Shown in pieces: positions 54,382 through 63,993 of a stretch of 64,000 nt of DNA. A program made the position numbers and the translations under genes. The notes below the pieces were generated by a model. That model was not told where the DNA came from. It saw nothing but the letters and a program-made list of their open reading frames with translations, and did not search any database. Origin of the DNA: Gottfriedia solisilvae (lineage in GTDB: Bacteria; Bacillota; Bacilli; Bacillales; Bacillaceae_G); the NCBI RefSeq assembly GCF_002128405.1, contig NZ_NETJ01000003.1, positions 744,001-808,000 on the forward strand, in the 5' to 3' direction. Positions within the stretch are counted from its first letter, which is position 1; each line of letters begins with the position of its first letter.

Positions 54382-55016
54382 AAAAGAATATCGCAGCAAA
54401 CTTATTAAGCATTGGGGCAGTAAGCCTTCAACCTGAAACTCCATTTACTTGGGCATCAGGAATCAAATCTCCTATCTATTGTGATAATCGCTTAACTCTT
54501 GGCTATCCAGAAATTCGTAAAAATATTGCATCAGGACTAGTTCAATTAATCGAAGAAAAATTTGGCACAGTTGATGTAATTGCTGGAACTGCAACAGCGG
54601 GAATTCCACATGCAGCTTGGACAAGTGATTTAATGAACTTGCCGATGGTCTATGTCCGCAGCTCTGCAAAAGGTCATGGCAAAGGAAACCAAATTGAAGG
54701 CCCAATAAAAGCAGGTCAAAAAGTTGTAGTAGTAGAAGATCTGATTTCAACAGGTGGAAGCGTAATTACATGTGTAGAAGCATTACGTGAAGCAGGTTGT
54801 GAAGTGGTAGGAGTTGTATCAATTTTCACATATAATCTACCAGCTGCAGTAGAAAAATTCGAAGCAAATGACGTAACATACTACTCTCTAACTGATTATG
54901 ACACGTTAGTAGAAGTAGCTAAAGAGCAAGGCTCAATTAAAGAAGACCATGTAGCAAAACTAACTGCCTGGAGAAAAAATCCACAAGACGCTAGCTGGAT
55001 GACTGTCGGCGTATAA
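54378..55016 (+). CDS. pyrE: Orotate phosphoribosyltransferase
   Basis: Converts orotate and PRPP to OMP. The 212-residue enzyme has the PRPP motif [17 protein letters not shown] and the flexible-loop region around [12 protein letters not shown]. The ATG at 54378 overlaps the pyrF stop and has GGAGGG upstream. It is the last gene of the operon and is followed by a strong terminator. Confidence 0.97.
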
Positions 55017-55026
55017 AATAATGTAG

Positions 55027-55057
55027 GAACACAGCCTCAAATGGCTGTGTTTTTTTG
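55027..55057 (+). terminator. Terminator of the pyr operon
   Basis: The arms AACACAGCC / GGCTGTGTT enclose a six-base loop and are followed by seven T. Confidence 0.92.
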
Positions 55058-55105
55058 ATTAATTCCTTTATTTTTGGTCCCTGATCAGAATTTCATAGAA
55101 ATTAG

Positions 55106-55135
55106 TTGAAAACTATTCATTTTAATTTTTATACT
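55106..55135 (+). promoter_or_regulatory. Possible sigma-A promoter for the DUF1572 gene
   Basis: TTGAAA at 55106-55111 and TATACT at 55130-55135 with an 18-base spacer. A second TATAAT at 55141-55146 is an alternative -10. Confidence 0.4.
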
Positions 55136-55179
55136 ATTCATATAATTGTTAATGTGTATCTTTTATAGGGGGGATTTGG

Positions 55180-55719
55180 ATGTCAGTAGAAAAGCTGTTC
55201 TTATCAAATAGTTTAAAAGAATTTCAAGGCATTAAAAAACTAGGTGATCTTACGATGAAGCAATTGTCATATGAAGAATTAGTATGGCAGCCCTCTAGTG
55301 AATCGAATAGTATTGCCATTATCGTTAAACATTTAAGTGGAAACATGATCTCAAGATGGACTGATTTTTTGACGTTAGATGGAGAGAAAACATGGCGTAA
55401 TCGAGATCAGGAATTTGAGGGGACTTATTCTTCAAAGGAAGAAATGCTCGCTGCGTGGGAAAAAGGATGGGATGTAGTATTCTCGGCAATTCAAAATTTA
55501 AAAGAAGATGACATTCTAAAAACAATCACCATAAGAGGTGAAGCTCATTTTGTACTACAAGCAATACATAGACAAATTAGTCATTATGGTTATCATATTG
55601 GTCAAATTGTTTATGTAGGAAAACAAGTTAAAAATGAACAGTTTACAAGTTTAAGTATCCCTAGAGGACAATCGGAACAATATTTAAATGAGAAACTTAA
55701 AAACGTAAAACATACATGA
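55180..55719 (+). CDS. DUF1572 (DinB-like) family protein
   Basis: A 179-residue four-helix-bundle protein of the DinB/YfiT superfamily, DUF1572 type. Likely metal ligands are the histidine in IVKHLSGN and the two in HYGYHIGQ. Relatives include bacillithiol-S-transferase-like and metal-dependent enzymes, but no substrate is established for this branch. Its presence alongside a bacillithiol pathway is suggestive only. AGGGGGG precedes the ATG. It is monocistronic. Confidence 0.8.
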   Translation: MSVEKLFLSNSLKEFQGIKKLGDLTMKQLSYEELVWQPSSESNSIAIIVKHLSGNMISRWTDFLTLDGEKTWRNRDQEFEGTYSSKEEMLAAWEKGWDVVFSAIQNLKEDDILKTITIRGEAHFVLQAIHRQISHYGYHIGQIVYVGKQVKNEQFTSLSIPRGQSEQYLNEKLKNVKHT

Positions 55720-55761
55720 TGACTATATGAATACCTAATAAAAAATAAAAATGATCATTAA

Positions 55762-55789
55762 ATCTACAACAAAAGTTGTAGATTTTTTA
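55762..55789 (+). terminator. Terminator after the DUF1572 gene
   Basis: The arms AATCTACAAC / GTTGTAGATT with an AAAA loop and T-run. The remaining 230 bases to the ABC gene hold no supported gene; a 23-codon frame at 55790-55861 lacks a ribosome site. Confidence 0.9.
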
Positions 55790-56021
55790 ATGAATATTAC
55801 AACAAAACGAGTAATTAATTTCAAACTTAATGATGAAGAAAAAAAGATCGGTGAAGAGTAAAGTAAGAATGAGGAAAGACAAAGATATCGGATGTTTGAT
55901 TAGAATAGAAAGAAATATTGAAGATTTACCTTTAAATCGGAACTTAGTTTATCAATTCTTTTTTTTAATAATGAAAATAGTTAGAAAATAATGTAAAATG
56001 TTACAAGTTAGGGGGGAATAT

Positions 56022-57761
56022 ATGAAGATTTTAATTGAAACACTTAATCACTTTAAACCGTATTGGAAAATTTTACTCCTTGCTTTTGGTAGTTCTTTAA
56101 TTGCTGGAGCTTTTGCCGTTATTCCACCAATTTTAACGGGAAAAGTCGTGGATGAGTTATTAGGAGATGCTAATTCACAAGTTCTTTTCTATTTAATCTT
56201 TGGAATCATGTTGGCATTTTTATGTAAAGTTGTATTTGAATCCTTACAAGAATTTATACAAGTTAAGATTGGTCTAGATGTCATTAGTGATATGCAATTA
56301 CGAGCATTTAAAAAGCTTCAAAAAGCACCAATGTCGTTTTTTTCAACATCACCTCGTGGTGATATGCTATTTCGATTAACGCATGATGTAGAATCAGTAC
56401 AAAATCTGAATAATACTGTTGTTCCGCGATTTATTCAACAAGTGATCGCAGCAATCGCAGCATTTGTTGCAGTTTTTCCTTTGTATTGGCCAGCTGCTGT
56501 CATCATGCTGATTGTTTTTGCAATTTATTTAGTACCTTCATTTATGATTGGAACAAAAGTACGTAAAATGGGTGCCATTTCACGAGATATGAGCGCTGAT
56601 TTATATAATCATACACAAGAAAGTATTGAATCAGTTCGACTTGTTCGTACATTTCAAACACAGGAACAAGAAAATAAACGCTTAGAAGAAAAGCTTTCAA
56701 TATGGAAGAGATTTGCAATCCGATTGGCTCTTTTTGGTAAATTTAATTGGAGATTAGGGAATGTTTTTAATAATGGTGCACCTGGGGTTATTATGTTGGT
56801 TGGAGGATATTCAGTATGGCAACAGGAGATTTCGATAGGGACTTTAATAGCTGTATTAGGATTTATCCCAACAATGTTTATGCCGGTGCGCTCTCTTGCT
56901 GAAAATGCACTTACAATTCAACAAGCGATTCCTGCTCTTGAGCGTATTTATGAGTATTTTGATTTACCTTCGGAGCAAACTGAATCTTTCCCTATTTTTG
57001 AAAATGTAAAAGGTGATATTGATGTTAACAATATTCGATTTGCATATCCTAATGCTACTGAAGAAGTATTAAAGGGTGTATCTTTTTCAATAAAGTCAGG
57101 GCAGCATATTGGTATAGTCGGATCTAGTGGTGGAGGAAAGAGTACATTAATCCAATTATTATTAGGATTATATGAGCCTACATCAGGTTCAATATTTGTT
57201 GATCAAAAAGATTTATCAAAACATGATTTTCAATCATTGCGCCAAAATGTTGGGGTTGTTTCTCAAGAAACGTTCTTATTAAATAGCACACTGAAACAAA
57301 ATTTATTATATGCCAAACCAAATGCTACTGATGATGAACTACTACTTGCCGTTGAAGCTGCTGATTTAGGTGATTTAATAGATTCATTGCCAGAAGGATT
57401 TGAGACAATCGTCGGAGAGCGAGGTTTAAAGCTTTCAGGTGGTCAAAGACAACGTGTAGCATTAGCACGTTCGATATTAAGACATCCTCCAGTATTGATA
57501 TTCGATGAAGCAACTTCATCTTTAGACGGGGAAACTGAAGAGAAGGTACAGTCTTCTCTTGAGAAATTAATTCCGGGAAGAACGACAATTACGATTGCTC
57601 ATCGACTCGTTACAGTAAAGGATGCAGATTGTATCTTGCTATTAGACAAAGGTTTAATTGCTGAACAAGGTACGCATGAAGAATTACTATCATTAAAAGG
57701 GCAATATTATCAACTATATATGGCACAGTACAGTGAGCTAGATAAGGAGAGTGCCGTATGA
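56022..57761 (+). CDS. ABC exporter half-transporter, first subunit
   Basis: A 579-residue fused permease-ATPase (type I/IV exporter): six membrane helices (to about residue 310) followed by the nucleotide-binding domain. Walker A is GSSGGGKST, the signature LSGGQRQR, Walker B VLIFDEATSSLD with its catalytic glutamate, and the H-loop IAHRL. It overlaps the next half-transporter by four bases, so the two probably form a heterodimer. The substrate is unknown; multidrug or lipid export are typical. The ATG at 56022 follows AGGGGGG. Confidence 0.88.
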   Translation: MKILIETLNHFKPYWKILLLAFGSSLIAGAFAVIPPILTGKVVDELLGDANSQVLFYLIFGIMLAFLCKVVFESLQEFIQVKIGLDVISDMQLRAFKKLQKAPMSFFSTSPRGDMLFRLTHDVESVQNLNNTVVPRFIQQVIAAIAAFVAVFPLYWPAAVIMLIVFAIYLVPSFMIGTKVRKMGAISRDMSADLYNHTQESIESVRLVRTFQTQEQENKRLEEKLSIWKRFAIRLALFGKFNWRLGNVFNNGAPGVIMLVGGYSVWQQEISIGTLIAVLGFIPTMFMPVRSLAENALTIQQAIPALERIYEYFDLPSEQTESFPIFENVKGDIDVNNIRFAYPNATEEVLKGVSFSIKSGQHIGIVGSSGGGKSTLIQLLLGLYEPTSGSIFVDQKDLSKHDFQSLRQNVGVVSQETFLLNSTLKQNLLYAKPNATDDELLLAVEAADLGDLIDSLPEGFETIVGERGLKLSGGQRQRVALARSILRHPPVLIFDEATSSLDGETEEKVQSSLEKLIPGRTTITIAHRLVTVKDADCILLLDKGLIAEQGTHEELLSLKGQYYQLYMAQYSELDKESAV

Positions 57762-59530
57762 ACCAAAATAAAATAAAAAAAATAGGTGATGGAAAAAGAG
57801 TTATTCAGTTTCTAATACCTCATAAAAAATGGGTATTTGCTGATTCATTTGTTATTGCTTTAAGTCAAATTTGTGCAACTTTAATCCCAACTTTAGGTAT
57901 GGGGTGGTTAGTAGATCATATCATCCCAAATCATGAAAATACATTACTTTGGGGATTAATGTGGTTACTAGTTTTTGCAGCAATACTTGATTTAATTTTA
58001 ATGGTAATCGACGAGTATTTTTGTCATCATGTAGCAAAGTCAGTTACAAACTGGCAAAAATTACGCTTATTTAAGCATTTACAAATTTTACCGTATTCAT
58101 ATTTTCATCAATCAAAATCTGGGGAACTTCTAGCTAGAGTATCAGATGACCCGGATACGCTTCATAATTTCTTAGCATGGGAAGGATCTACTTTTATGGC
58201 ATCCGTACAAGGGGTTGTCATTTATAGTGTTGTATTATTATGGATTCACCCGTACTTAATGGTTACGAGTGTAGTTTTAGGAATATTGTTTTATTGGACG
58301 TCAAATAAAGTTGGGGCTAGAACAAGGAATGCTTCTGCAAGAGCAAGAGAAGAAGCGTCACGTTATTTAGAAAGGCTACGTGAATCTGTAACAGGTATCC
58401 AGTTATCTAGAATTCTAGGTGCAACAGATTATGAGATTCAAAGTGTAGCAGATATTCGAAAATCATTTGTAAAAGAATCAATTATTGAGTTAAAAGCAAG
58501 AATGAAGTCCATTGTTGTCATCGGAAGCTACAATGGCTTCGCTTTGGCTTCGGTTTATTTTATTAGTGTTTTATTAATATCAAATGAACAAATATCAAGT
58601 GGACAAATGCTAACAGCGGGCGGTCTAGTTACCATTGCTGCAAATGAAATTCAAAGAATGCTAAGAAATTGGTTATCCGTTAGAAGAACTGGTCCAGCAC
58701 TTGATCGTTCCGAAAAATTATTAGCTGAGCCAACATCTGCTTTTGAAGTACAAGAAGGAAAGAAACTAGATGTTGTGGATGGTTTAATTGAATTTAAAGA
58801 TGTTAAATTCGGTTATCCAAATAAAGAAGACCTTGTATTAAATGGCTTAACATTCCAAGTAAAACCTGGAGAGGCAGTTGCCATCGTAGGACCTAGTGGT
58901 GCAGGGAAGTCAACAATTGTAGATTTATTACTAGGTTTTTATCCATTAAATAGTGGTACGATTGACATTGATGGATTATCTATCGAGCAGTCGAATGCTA
59001 AATGGGTTAGAGACTCAATTTCATTCGTCTCACAGGATGTACAGTTACGAAATGGTAGCTTAGCGGATAACATAAAGATTGGAAATGAAAAGGCGACTGA
59101 TGAAGAGCTAGTCCAAGCTTTAAGAGATAGTGGTTTATCTGACTATTATGATTCATTACCAGATGGTTTACATTCTTCAATTGGAGAAAGAGGAGCACTT
59201 CTTTCAGGTGGTCAAAAACAACGATTGTCTTTAGCAAGAGCACTCGTCAAAAATTCACCAATCTTGATATTAGATGAAGCAAGCTCAGCACTTGACCCTA
59301 TTACAGAATTACAAATAAATGAAGCAATTCAAAAGAGAAAATCAAAACAATCGGTAATTGTCATTTCCCATCGTCTTTCAACTGTATTAACGGCAGATCG
59401 TATTGTCGTATTAGAAAACGGTATCGTTGTTGAAGAAGGTACGCATCATGCATTATTGGAAATGGATGGAGTGTATTCTAGATTATTTAAACGTGAGGCT
59501 GAAACTGGTGAAAATGTATTGAGTGTTTAA
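57758..59530 (+). CDS. ABC exporter half-transporter, second subunit
   Basis: A 590-residue fused permease-ATPase. Walker A is GPSGAGKST, the signature LSGGQKQR, Walker B ILILDEASSALD, and the switch histidine is in ISHRLS. Both subunits of this pair keep the catalytic Walker B glutamate and canonical signature. This differs from many heterodimeric exporters in which one site is degenerate. It is translationally coupled to the preceding gene, and a GNAT gene follows closely. Confidence 0.88.
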   Translation: MNQNKIKKIGDGKRVIQFLIPHKKWVFADSFVIALSQICATLIPTLGMGWLVDHIIPNHENTLLWGLMWLLVFAAILDLILMVIDEYFCHHVAKSVTNWQKLRLFKHLQILPYSYFHQSKSGELLARVSDDPDTLHNFLAWEGSTFMASVQGVVIYSVVLLWIHPYLMVTSVVLGILFYWTSNKVGARTRNASARAREEASRYLERLRESVTGIQLSRILGATDYEIQSVADIRKSFVKESIIELKARMKSIVVIGSYNGFALASVYFISVLLISNEQISSGQMLTAGGLVTIAANEIQRMLRNWLSVRRTGPALDRSEKLLAEPTSAFEVQEGKKLDVVDGLIEFKDVKFGYPNKEDLVLNGLTFQVKPGEAVAIVGPSGAGKSTIVDLLLGFYPLNSGTIDIDGLSIEQSNAKWVRDSISFVSQDVQLRNGSLADNIKIGNEKATDEELVQALRDSGLSDYYDSLPDGLHSSIGERGALLSGGQKQRLSLARALVKNSPILILDEASSALDPITELQINEAIQKRKSKQSVIVISHRLSTVLTADRIVVLENGIVVEEGTHHALLEMDGVYSRLFKREAETGENVLSV

Positions 59531-59561
59531 AAAACATGTTGGAAGTGGAAGGGGTACTCAA

Positions 59562-59999
59562 ATGAACAGTAAGATTTCTATTCAACACTATGAATCAAAA
59601 GAAGAATTACTGAAAGGTTTTCAAGTTTTAAAACAGCTACGCACACATTTAACAGAAGAATCATTTTTTGAACTATATGAAGAAATGAAGAAGGAAGGCT
59701 ACAAGTTAGTTGGTTTAGAGGATCATGGTGAAACAGTAGCAGTAGCAGGAATCATTATTTTAACAAATTTTTATAATGGGAAGCATGTTTTTGTCTATGA
59801 TTTAGTTTCAGATCAGCATCGTCGTTCAAATGGCTATGGCAAACAGCTACTAGATTATATTCATGAATTTGGGAAGGAAAATGGCTGCGAGCTTGTTTCA
59901 CTTCAGTCAGGACTACAAAGAATTGATGCACATCGTTTTTATGAAGAAAAAATGGAATATCGAAAATTATCATATGCTTTTAGTAAGGATATCAAGTAA
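59562..59999 (+). CDS. GNAT family N-acetyltransferase
   Basis: A 145-residue acetyltransferase with the acetyl-CoA loop DQHRRSNGYGKQLLDYI (about residues 84-100) and a C-terminal HRFYEEKMEYRKLSYAF strand. The ATG at 59562 has GGAAGGGG upstream. The gene begins 31 bases after the ABC exporter and is likely cotranscribed, so it may modify the exported compound; this is inference only. A terminator follows. Confidence 0.85.
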   Translation: MNSKISIQHYESKEELLKGFQVLKQLRTHLTEESFFELYEEMKKEGYKLVGLEDHGETVAVAGIIILTNFYNGKHVFVYDLVSDQHRRSNGYGKQLLDYIHEFGKENGCELVSLQSGLQRIDAHRFYEEKMEYRKLSYAFSKDIK

Positions 60000-60002
60000 A
60001 AA

Positions 60003-60041
60003 AGTAAACCCTAGTCGGATGATTAGGGTTTACTTTTTTTA
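60003..60041 (+). terminator. Terminator after the GNAT gene
   Basis: The arms AGTAAACCCTA / TAGGGTTTACT are followed by a T-run. Confidence 0.93.
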
Positions 60042-60165
60042 TAGGCTTGTTTCTAAAAGATTGTTATGATTGTAGTTTTTGTAATAATAAAAAGAAGACA
60101 TTTATTTATGCTAAAATGATGATAGTAGTGAAATTTTTTATGTAATTTTAAATGGAGGGAATACC

Positions 60166-60720
60166 TTGGACAAAAAAGAATTTTGGCGTTTAATAGAAGA
60201 ATCAAAGAAATTCGAGAATCAAGCAGAATGGTTAACAGAGGTATTATCTCATAGAGAATCAAATGAAATATTAGAGTTTGAATTCTATTTTGAAAGTTTC
60301 ATGAATGAAAGTTACCAATCTCGCCTGTGGGGTGCAGCTTATATTCTAATGGGTGGATGTTCTGACGATGCTTTTGATTATTTCAGGGGCTGGTTAATTG
60401 GTCAAGGTGAAGAAATATATCAAAAGGTTATAGAAAATCATGAGTATCTTGCAACATATATCCATGAGGAAAATCTAGATGAAGAAGGTTATCCTCAAAA
60501 TGAAGAGATCCTGTCAGTTGGATTAGATGCGTATACGTTCAAAAAGACTGGAGATACAGAATGGGATGATGACATTCATGATGAAATGTTAGAAAAACTC
60601 GATAAGAAAGGACTAAAGCCTGCTGTCGACTTTGAATTTGATTGGGAAGAAGATACAGATGACTTACAAAATATGTTTCCGAAATTATGGGCAAGATTTG
60701 GCGAAAACCCACTAGGATAA
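60166..60720 (+). CDS. DUF4240 domain protein
   Basis: A 184-residue acidic soluble protein. The N-terminal MDKKEFWRLIEES and the WGAAYILMGGCSDDAFDYFRGW block identify the DUF4240 family, which often occurs in polymorphic toxin immunity settings and as stand-alone genes. No toxin is encoded next to it here, and the function is unknown. It starts with TTG after GGAGGGA and stands alone between terminators. Confidence 0.8.
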   Translation: MDKKEFWRLIEESKKFENQAEWLTEVLSHRESNEILEFEFYFESFMNESYQSRLWGAAYILMGGCSDDAFDYFRGWLIGQGEEIYQKVIENHEYLATYIHEENLDEEGYPQNEEILSVGLDAYTFKKTGDTEWDDDIHDEMLEKLDKKGLKPAVDFEFDWEEDTDDLQNMFPKLWARFGENPLG

Positions 60721-60766
60721 TATAGATGGCTAAATAAAGAACAAACGCTGATCTAATAGTAACGTA

Positions 60767-60806
60767 TAAAAACAGTTCAAATGCGTAATTTGAGCTGTTT
60801 TTTTTA
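60767..60806 (+). terminator. Terminator after the DUF4240 gene
   Basis: The arms AAACAGTTCAAAT / ATTTGAGCTGTTT (one mismatch and one G-T pair) are followed by a T-run. Confidence 0.85.
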
Positions 60807-60865
60807 GATTTCTCTAAAAGAAAGTATGAATGTAATTATTCTTAATCCATCTAAAGTGGCCAAGT

Positions 60866-60902
60866 AAAAAGGGGACTTCATGGCGAAGTTCCCCTTTTTT
60901 AT
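60866..60902. terminator. Bidirectional terminator before the NUDIX gene
   Basis: The arms AAAAGGGGACTTC / GAAGTTCCCCTTTT have an A-run on the left and T-run on the right, so they mainly end the minus-strand NUDIX gene. Confidence 0.85.
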
Positions 60903-60912
60903 GGATTCATGA

Positions 60913-61533
60913 CTATACATGCTGTTTCAACAGTTCAAGTACACTAAATAGGTAATTGTTTTCATGAATGACGAAGTGCTCTTTATAGACAGTTTTACAT
61001 ACAGTAATTTTTTCATCTTTTTCATTCACTTCGAAGCCTTCAACTTCAATTGATTCACTTAATCCGTATGCAAAATCATAGTATTCATTAAAGTTTGCTT
61101 TCACAATGCCAGAAACTTCTTCTTTTTGCAGATTAAATTTTGTAAATGGTTCATTCCTTTTAAGTAAAAATACATGACTAAGTTCATGATCATGGAAATT
61201 TTGCAGGTTAATAGAATTCTTAACGATTCCAAGCGGTAATACTTCTTCTATATTGACTTCAATGCCTAGTTCTTCATGAACTTCTCTAATTCCATCAGAA
61301 ACTGTCTCATGTGCTAATAGATGGCCAGCGGCAGTGATGTCTAGTAAATTTGGAAAATCTTTTTTTGTTTGACTTCTTTTTTGAAAATAGATCATTGGAA
61401 TCCCGTTCTCAATACTCATTAACCAACAATGAAATGTTTCATGCCAAAATCCATTTTTATGTACTTCGTCTCGAGTTGCTTCACCAATATGGTTTCCGAA
61501 TTCATCAAAAATTTTAAGAGACTCTACTTGCAA
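60913..61533 (-). CDS. NUDIX hydrolase
   Basis: About 206 residues. The Nudix box is GHLLAHETVSDGIREVHEELGI, which fits Gx5Ex7REUxEExGU. The N-terminal part (LKIFDEFGNHIGEATRDEVHKNGFWHE) resembles the isopentenyl-diphosphate isomerase-like Nudix group (YfcD type), so a simple housecleaning role is not certain. The TTG at 61533 follows AAGGTGG with eight-base spacing. The GTG at 61545 is within that site. Confidence 0.85.
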   Translation of the reverse strand: MQVESLKIFDEFGNHIGEATRDEVHKNGFWHETFHCWLMSIENGIPMIYFQKRSQTKKDFPNLLDITAAGHLLAHETVSDGIREVHEELGIEVNIEEVLPLGIVKNSINLQNFHDHELSHVFLLKRNEPFTKFNLQKEEVSGIVKANFNEYYDFAYGLSESIEVEGFEVNEKDEKITVCKTVYKEHFVIHENNYLFSVLELLKQHV

Positions 61534-61577
61534 TGTACTTACCACCTTAACTTTTTTTAAATTAGTTAACTATTACT

Positions 61578-61606
61578 ATTATATAAATAATTGATACTGA
61601 TTGTAA
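61578..61606 (-). promoter_or_regulatory. Possible sigma-A promoter for the NUDIX gene
   Basis: On the minus strand, TTACAA (61601-61606) and a perfect TATAAT (61578-61583) are 17 bases apart. The rest of the gap to murI shows only a 15-base palindrome (61768-61782). Confidence 0.5.
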
Positions 61607-61907
61607 TATGATATAAGGTTTATTCATGTAATTTTATTTTTATAGAAATACCACCAGCGGATAGGATGGAATAAAAAAGAGAAAAGTAGATAAAAGAATG
61701 ATATGGTTTATTAAAAAAGTTTATGCAGTATTAAAAAGCTATGTCTAACTGTTAAATTGAATGTAATATTTTTCTGAAAAATTTACTTTCATGCTTAATT
61801 AGGTTAATTTATTATTAGATAGTTTATAAAAGTATGTCAAAAAGAAAACTTAATGGTATTTAGACTGCTTGATGACTACATTAAATAAAAATTATTAGGT
61901 GAACAAA

Positions 61908-62681
61908 ATGAAAATTGCATTTTTTGACTCGGGAATGGGTGGGTTAACTGTTTTAAACGAAGCGATGAATCAGTTACCCAATGAAGAATTTTTATATTTT
62001 GCAGATACTCTTCATGTTCCTTATGGTACTAAATCAAAGGAAGAAGTTAGTTCATTTGTAAAACAATCAGTAGAAAGAATTGTAAAAGAAGATGTAAAAG
62101 CACTTGTCATTGCATGCAATACAGCAACTAGTATTGCTGTTTCAGATTTAAGAGCATATTATGACTTCCCAATTATCGGTATGGAACCGGCTGTAAAACC
62201 AGCTATTGAGATGAATCGTTCAACTGGTAAAAGAGTATTAGTTCTTGCAACACCACTTACATTAAAACAAACAAAGTATCATGAATTAGTTTCTAGAATT
62301 GATGATCAAAGTATTGTTGACTCATTACCATTACCAGAATTAGTACGTTACTGTGAAGAATTGAATTTTGAAGATGCTACAATGATTGATTATTTTAAGA
62401 GTAAGTTCGCAGCGTTTGATATTAATTTATACGGAACTGTAGTACTTGGATGCACACATTATCCATTTTATAAAGAGATATTAAAGAAAATTCTACCAGA
62501 AGATATACATATAGTTGATGGAAGTGCAGGTACAGTTAAAAGGCTAATTCAATTATTAAGCCCTTCAAATCAATTAAAAGATTCTGGTGAATCAACGATT
62601 AAGTTCATGTGCTCAGATGATAATCAAGATTATATCGAAAAGATGAAGTTTGCACTAAACTTACTTCAAACTAAAAGATAA
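61908..62681 (+). CDS. murI: Glutamate racemase
   Basis: Supplies D-glutamate for MurD. The 257-residue enzyme has the two catalytic cysteines in ACNTATS and LGCTHYP, and the N-terminal FDSGMGGLTVL with its general-base aspartate. The ATG at 61908 has AGGTG upstream; a GTG three codons before is too close to it. It stands alone rather than beside gerM/rph as racE does in B. subtilis, so it may be the YrpC-type paralogue. Confidence 0.93.
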   Translation: MKIAFFDSGMGGLTVLNEAMNQLPNEEFLYFADTLHVPYGTKSKEEVSSFVKQSVERIVKEDVKALVIACNTATSIAVSDLRAYYDFPIIGMEPAVKPAIEMNRSTGKRVLVLATPLTLKQTKYHELVSRIDDQSIVDSLPLPELVRYCEELNFEDATMIDYFKSKFAAFDINLYGTVVLGCTHYPFYKEILKKILPEDIHIVDGSAGTVKRLIQLLSPSNQLKDSGESTIKFMCSDDNQDYIEKMKFALNLLQTKR

Positions 62682-62706
62682 GCTTTTTAGCTTATCTTTT
62701 TTTTAT
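62673..62706 (+). terminator. Terminator after murI
   Basis: The arms AAAAGATAAGC / GCTTATCTTTT overlap the murI stop codon and are followed by a long T-run. Confidence 0.9.
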
Positions 62707-62751
62707 TTTTTAGGCAATGTTATTTCGAAATATATACAGTGATTAAATAAC

Positions 62752-62784
62752 AAAAAAAGAAGTAGTGATAATCACTACTTCTCT
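62752..62784 (-). terminator. Terminator of the nucleoside transporter gene
   Basis: The arms AGAAGTAGTGAT / ATCACTACTTCT form a perfect palindrome. On the minus strand it is followed by seven T. Confidence 0.88.
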
Positions 62785-62799
62785 TTATATTTAATTAAC

Positions 62800-63993
62800 T
62801 TACCAAACAAATAATCCTACAATCATGGCACTCAGCATTGAAACGCCAATACCACTTACTAATAGCTTCCACACATTTTTACCAATACTTGATGATTTAT
62901 CTTCACCTAATATTGAATTAAATGTTCCATAAATCATTCCGACAGTACTAAAGTTAGCAAAAGACGTTAAGAAAGTAGTTGCAACTGCTACGGTATGTGG
63001 AGCTAGTCCATTGATGTTATCTTTTAAATCCATCATTGCGACAAATTCATTTGTCGCAAGCTTGATACCCATTAATTGTGCAACGTACATAGCGTCATGA
63101 CCAGTTAGTCCTAATAGGAAAGCGAAAGGACTAAAAATAATCGAAAAGATCTTTTGGATTGTTAATCCAGTTACAAAGAATCCTAAAAAGCCATTTAAAA
63201 GTGTAGTTAAGGCTACATATCCAATTACCATCGCTAATATGACGATGACCATATTCATTCCAACAATCATACTATTTGAGATTGTTGAAAAGAAATCTTT
63301 TTTCTCTTCTTTTGTAGGGACGTATACTACATCTTCTTCTTTGCTAACTTCTACTGGATTTAACATACTTGCGATTAATAATGCATTTAAACAATTTAAA
63401 GGGATCGCAGCAAATACATAAGTAGCAGGTACCATCGTTAAATAAGCACCGATAATTGAACCACTAATACTACTCATACTCATTATTCCAAATGTCAACA
63501 AACGATTTTCTTTTAAAACGATTAATTGTTGACGGATAACAGCTAAAGCCTCTGTATTTCCAAGAAACATCATTTGAATTGAAAAGAAGCTCTCTAACTT
63601 TGGTAATCCAGATATTTTTGAAATAACCCAGCCAACTTTATCTATAATCCAAGTCAATATGCCGAAATATGATAAAATGTCAAAGAAAGTAATAATGAAA
63701 ATAATAGGCAATAATGCACTAAAGAAAAAATCGACATGCTCATTAGCCATAACAGACGGGAAAGCGAATGAGATTCCATCATTTGCACATGCAATTAACC
63801 AAGTGAAAAAGGATGCAATTTTATTAATTGTCCAAGTTCCGATTTTTGTTTCTAACATGAACCAAGTAATAAGGAATTCCACTATTAATAAAATGAAAAT
63901 TGACTTCCATTTCACGTTTCTCTTATTGGGAGAACATAAGAAAATAAGACCGATTACAACCAATACTCCTAGTAAATTTAATAAAAAGAACAC
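62800..63993 (-). CDS. NupC-family nucleoside transporter
   Basis: A concentrative nucleoside symporter of 397 residues with about nine membrane helices. Family motifs include FFDILSYFGIL, MMFLGNTEALAVIRQQL, the SMSSISGSIIGAY segment and the C-terminal region NFSTVGMIYG. It could be the pyrimidine NupC or purine NupG type; the sequence does not let me choose. The visible GTG start at 63993 is seven bases from the window end, so its ribosome site is not seen and the true start may be slightly upstream. Confidence 0.88.
   Translation of the reverse strand: MFFLLNLLGVLVVIGLIFLCSPNKRNVKWKSIFILLIVEFLITWFMLETKIGTWTINKIASFFTWLIACANDGISFAFPSVMANEHVDFFFSALLPIIFIITFFDILSYFGILTWIIDKVGWVISKISGLPKLESFFSIQMMFLGNTEALAVIRQQLIVLKENRLLTFGIMSMSSISGSIIGAYLTMVPATYVFAAIPLNCLNALLIASMLNPVEVSKEEDVVYVPTKEEKKDFFSTISNSMIVGMNMVIVILAMVIGYVALTTLLNGFLGFFVTGLTIQKIFSIIFSPFAFLLGLTGHDAMYVAQLMGIKLATNEFVAMMDLKDNINGLAPHTVAVATTFLTSFANFSTVGMIYGTFNSILGEDKSSSIGKNVWKLLVSGIGVSMLSAMIVGLFVW

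Noticed and set aside
55790-55861. Small 23-codon open frame after the DUF1572 terminator
   Set aside because: The ATG directly follows a terminator T-run, with no ribosome site or promoter.
60166-60720. DUF4240 gene as an immunity protein of a toxin system
   Set aside because: No toxin, secretion gene or repeat of immunity genes lies next to it. It is isolated between terminators.
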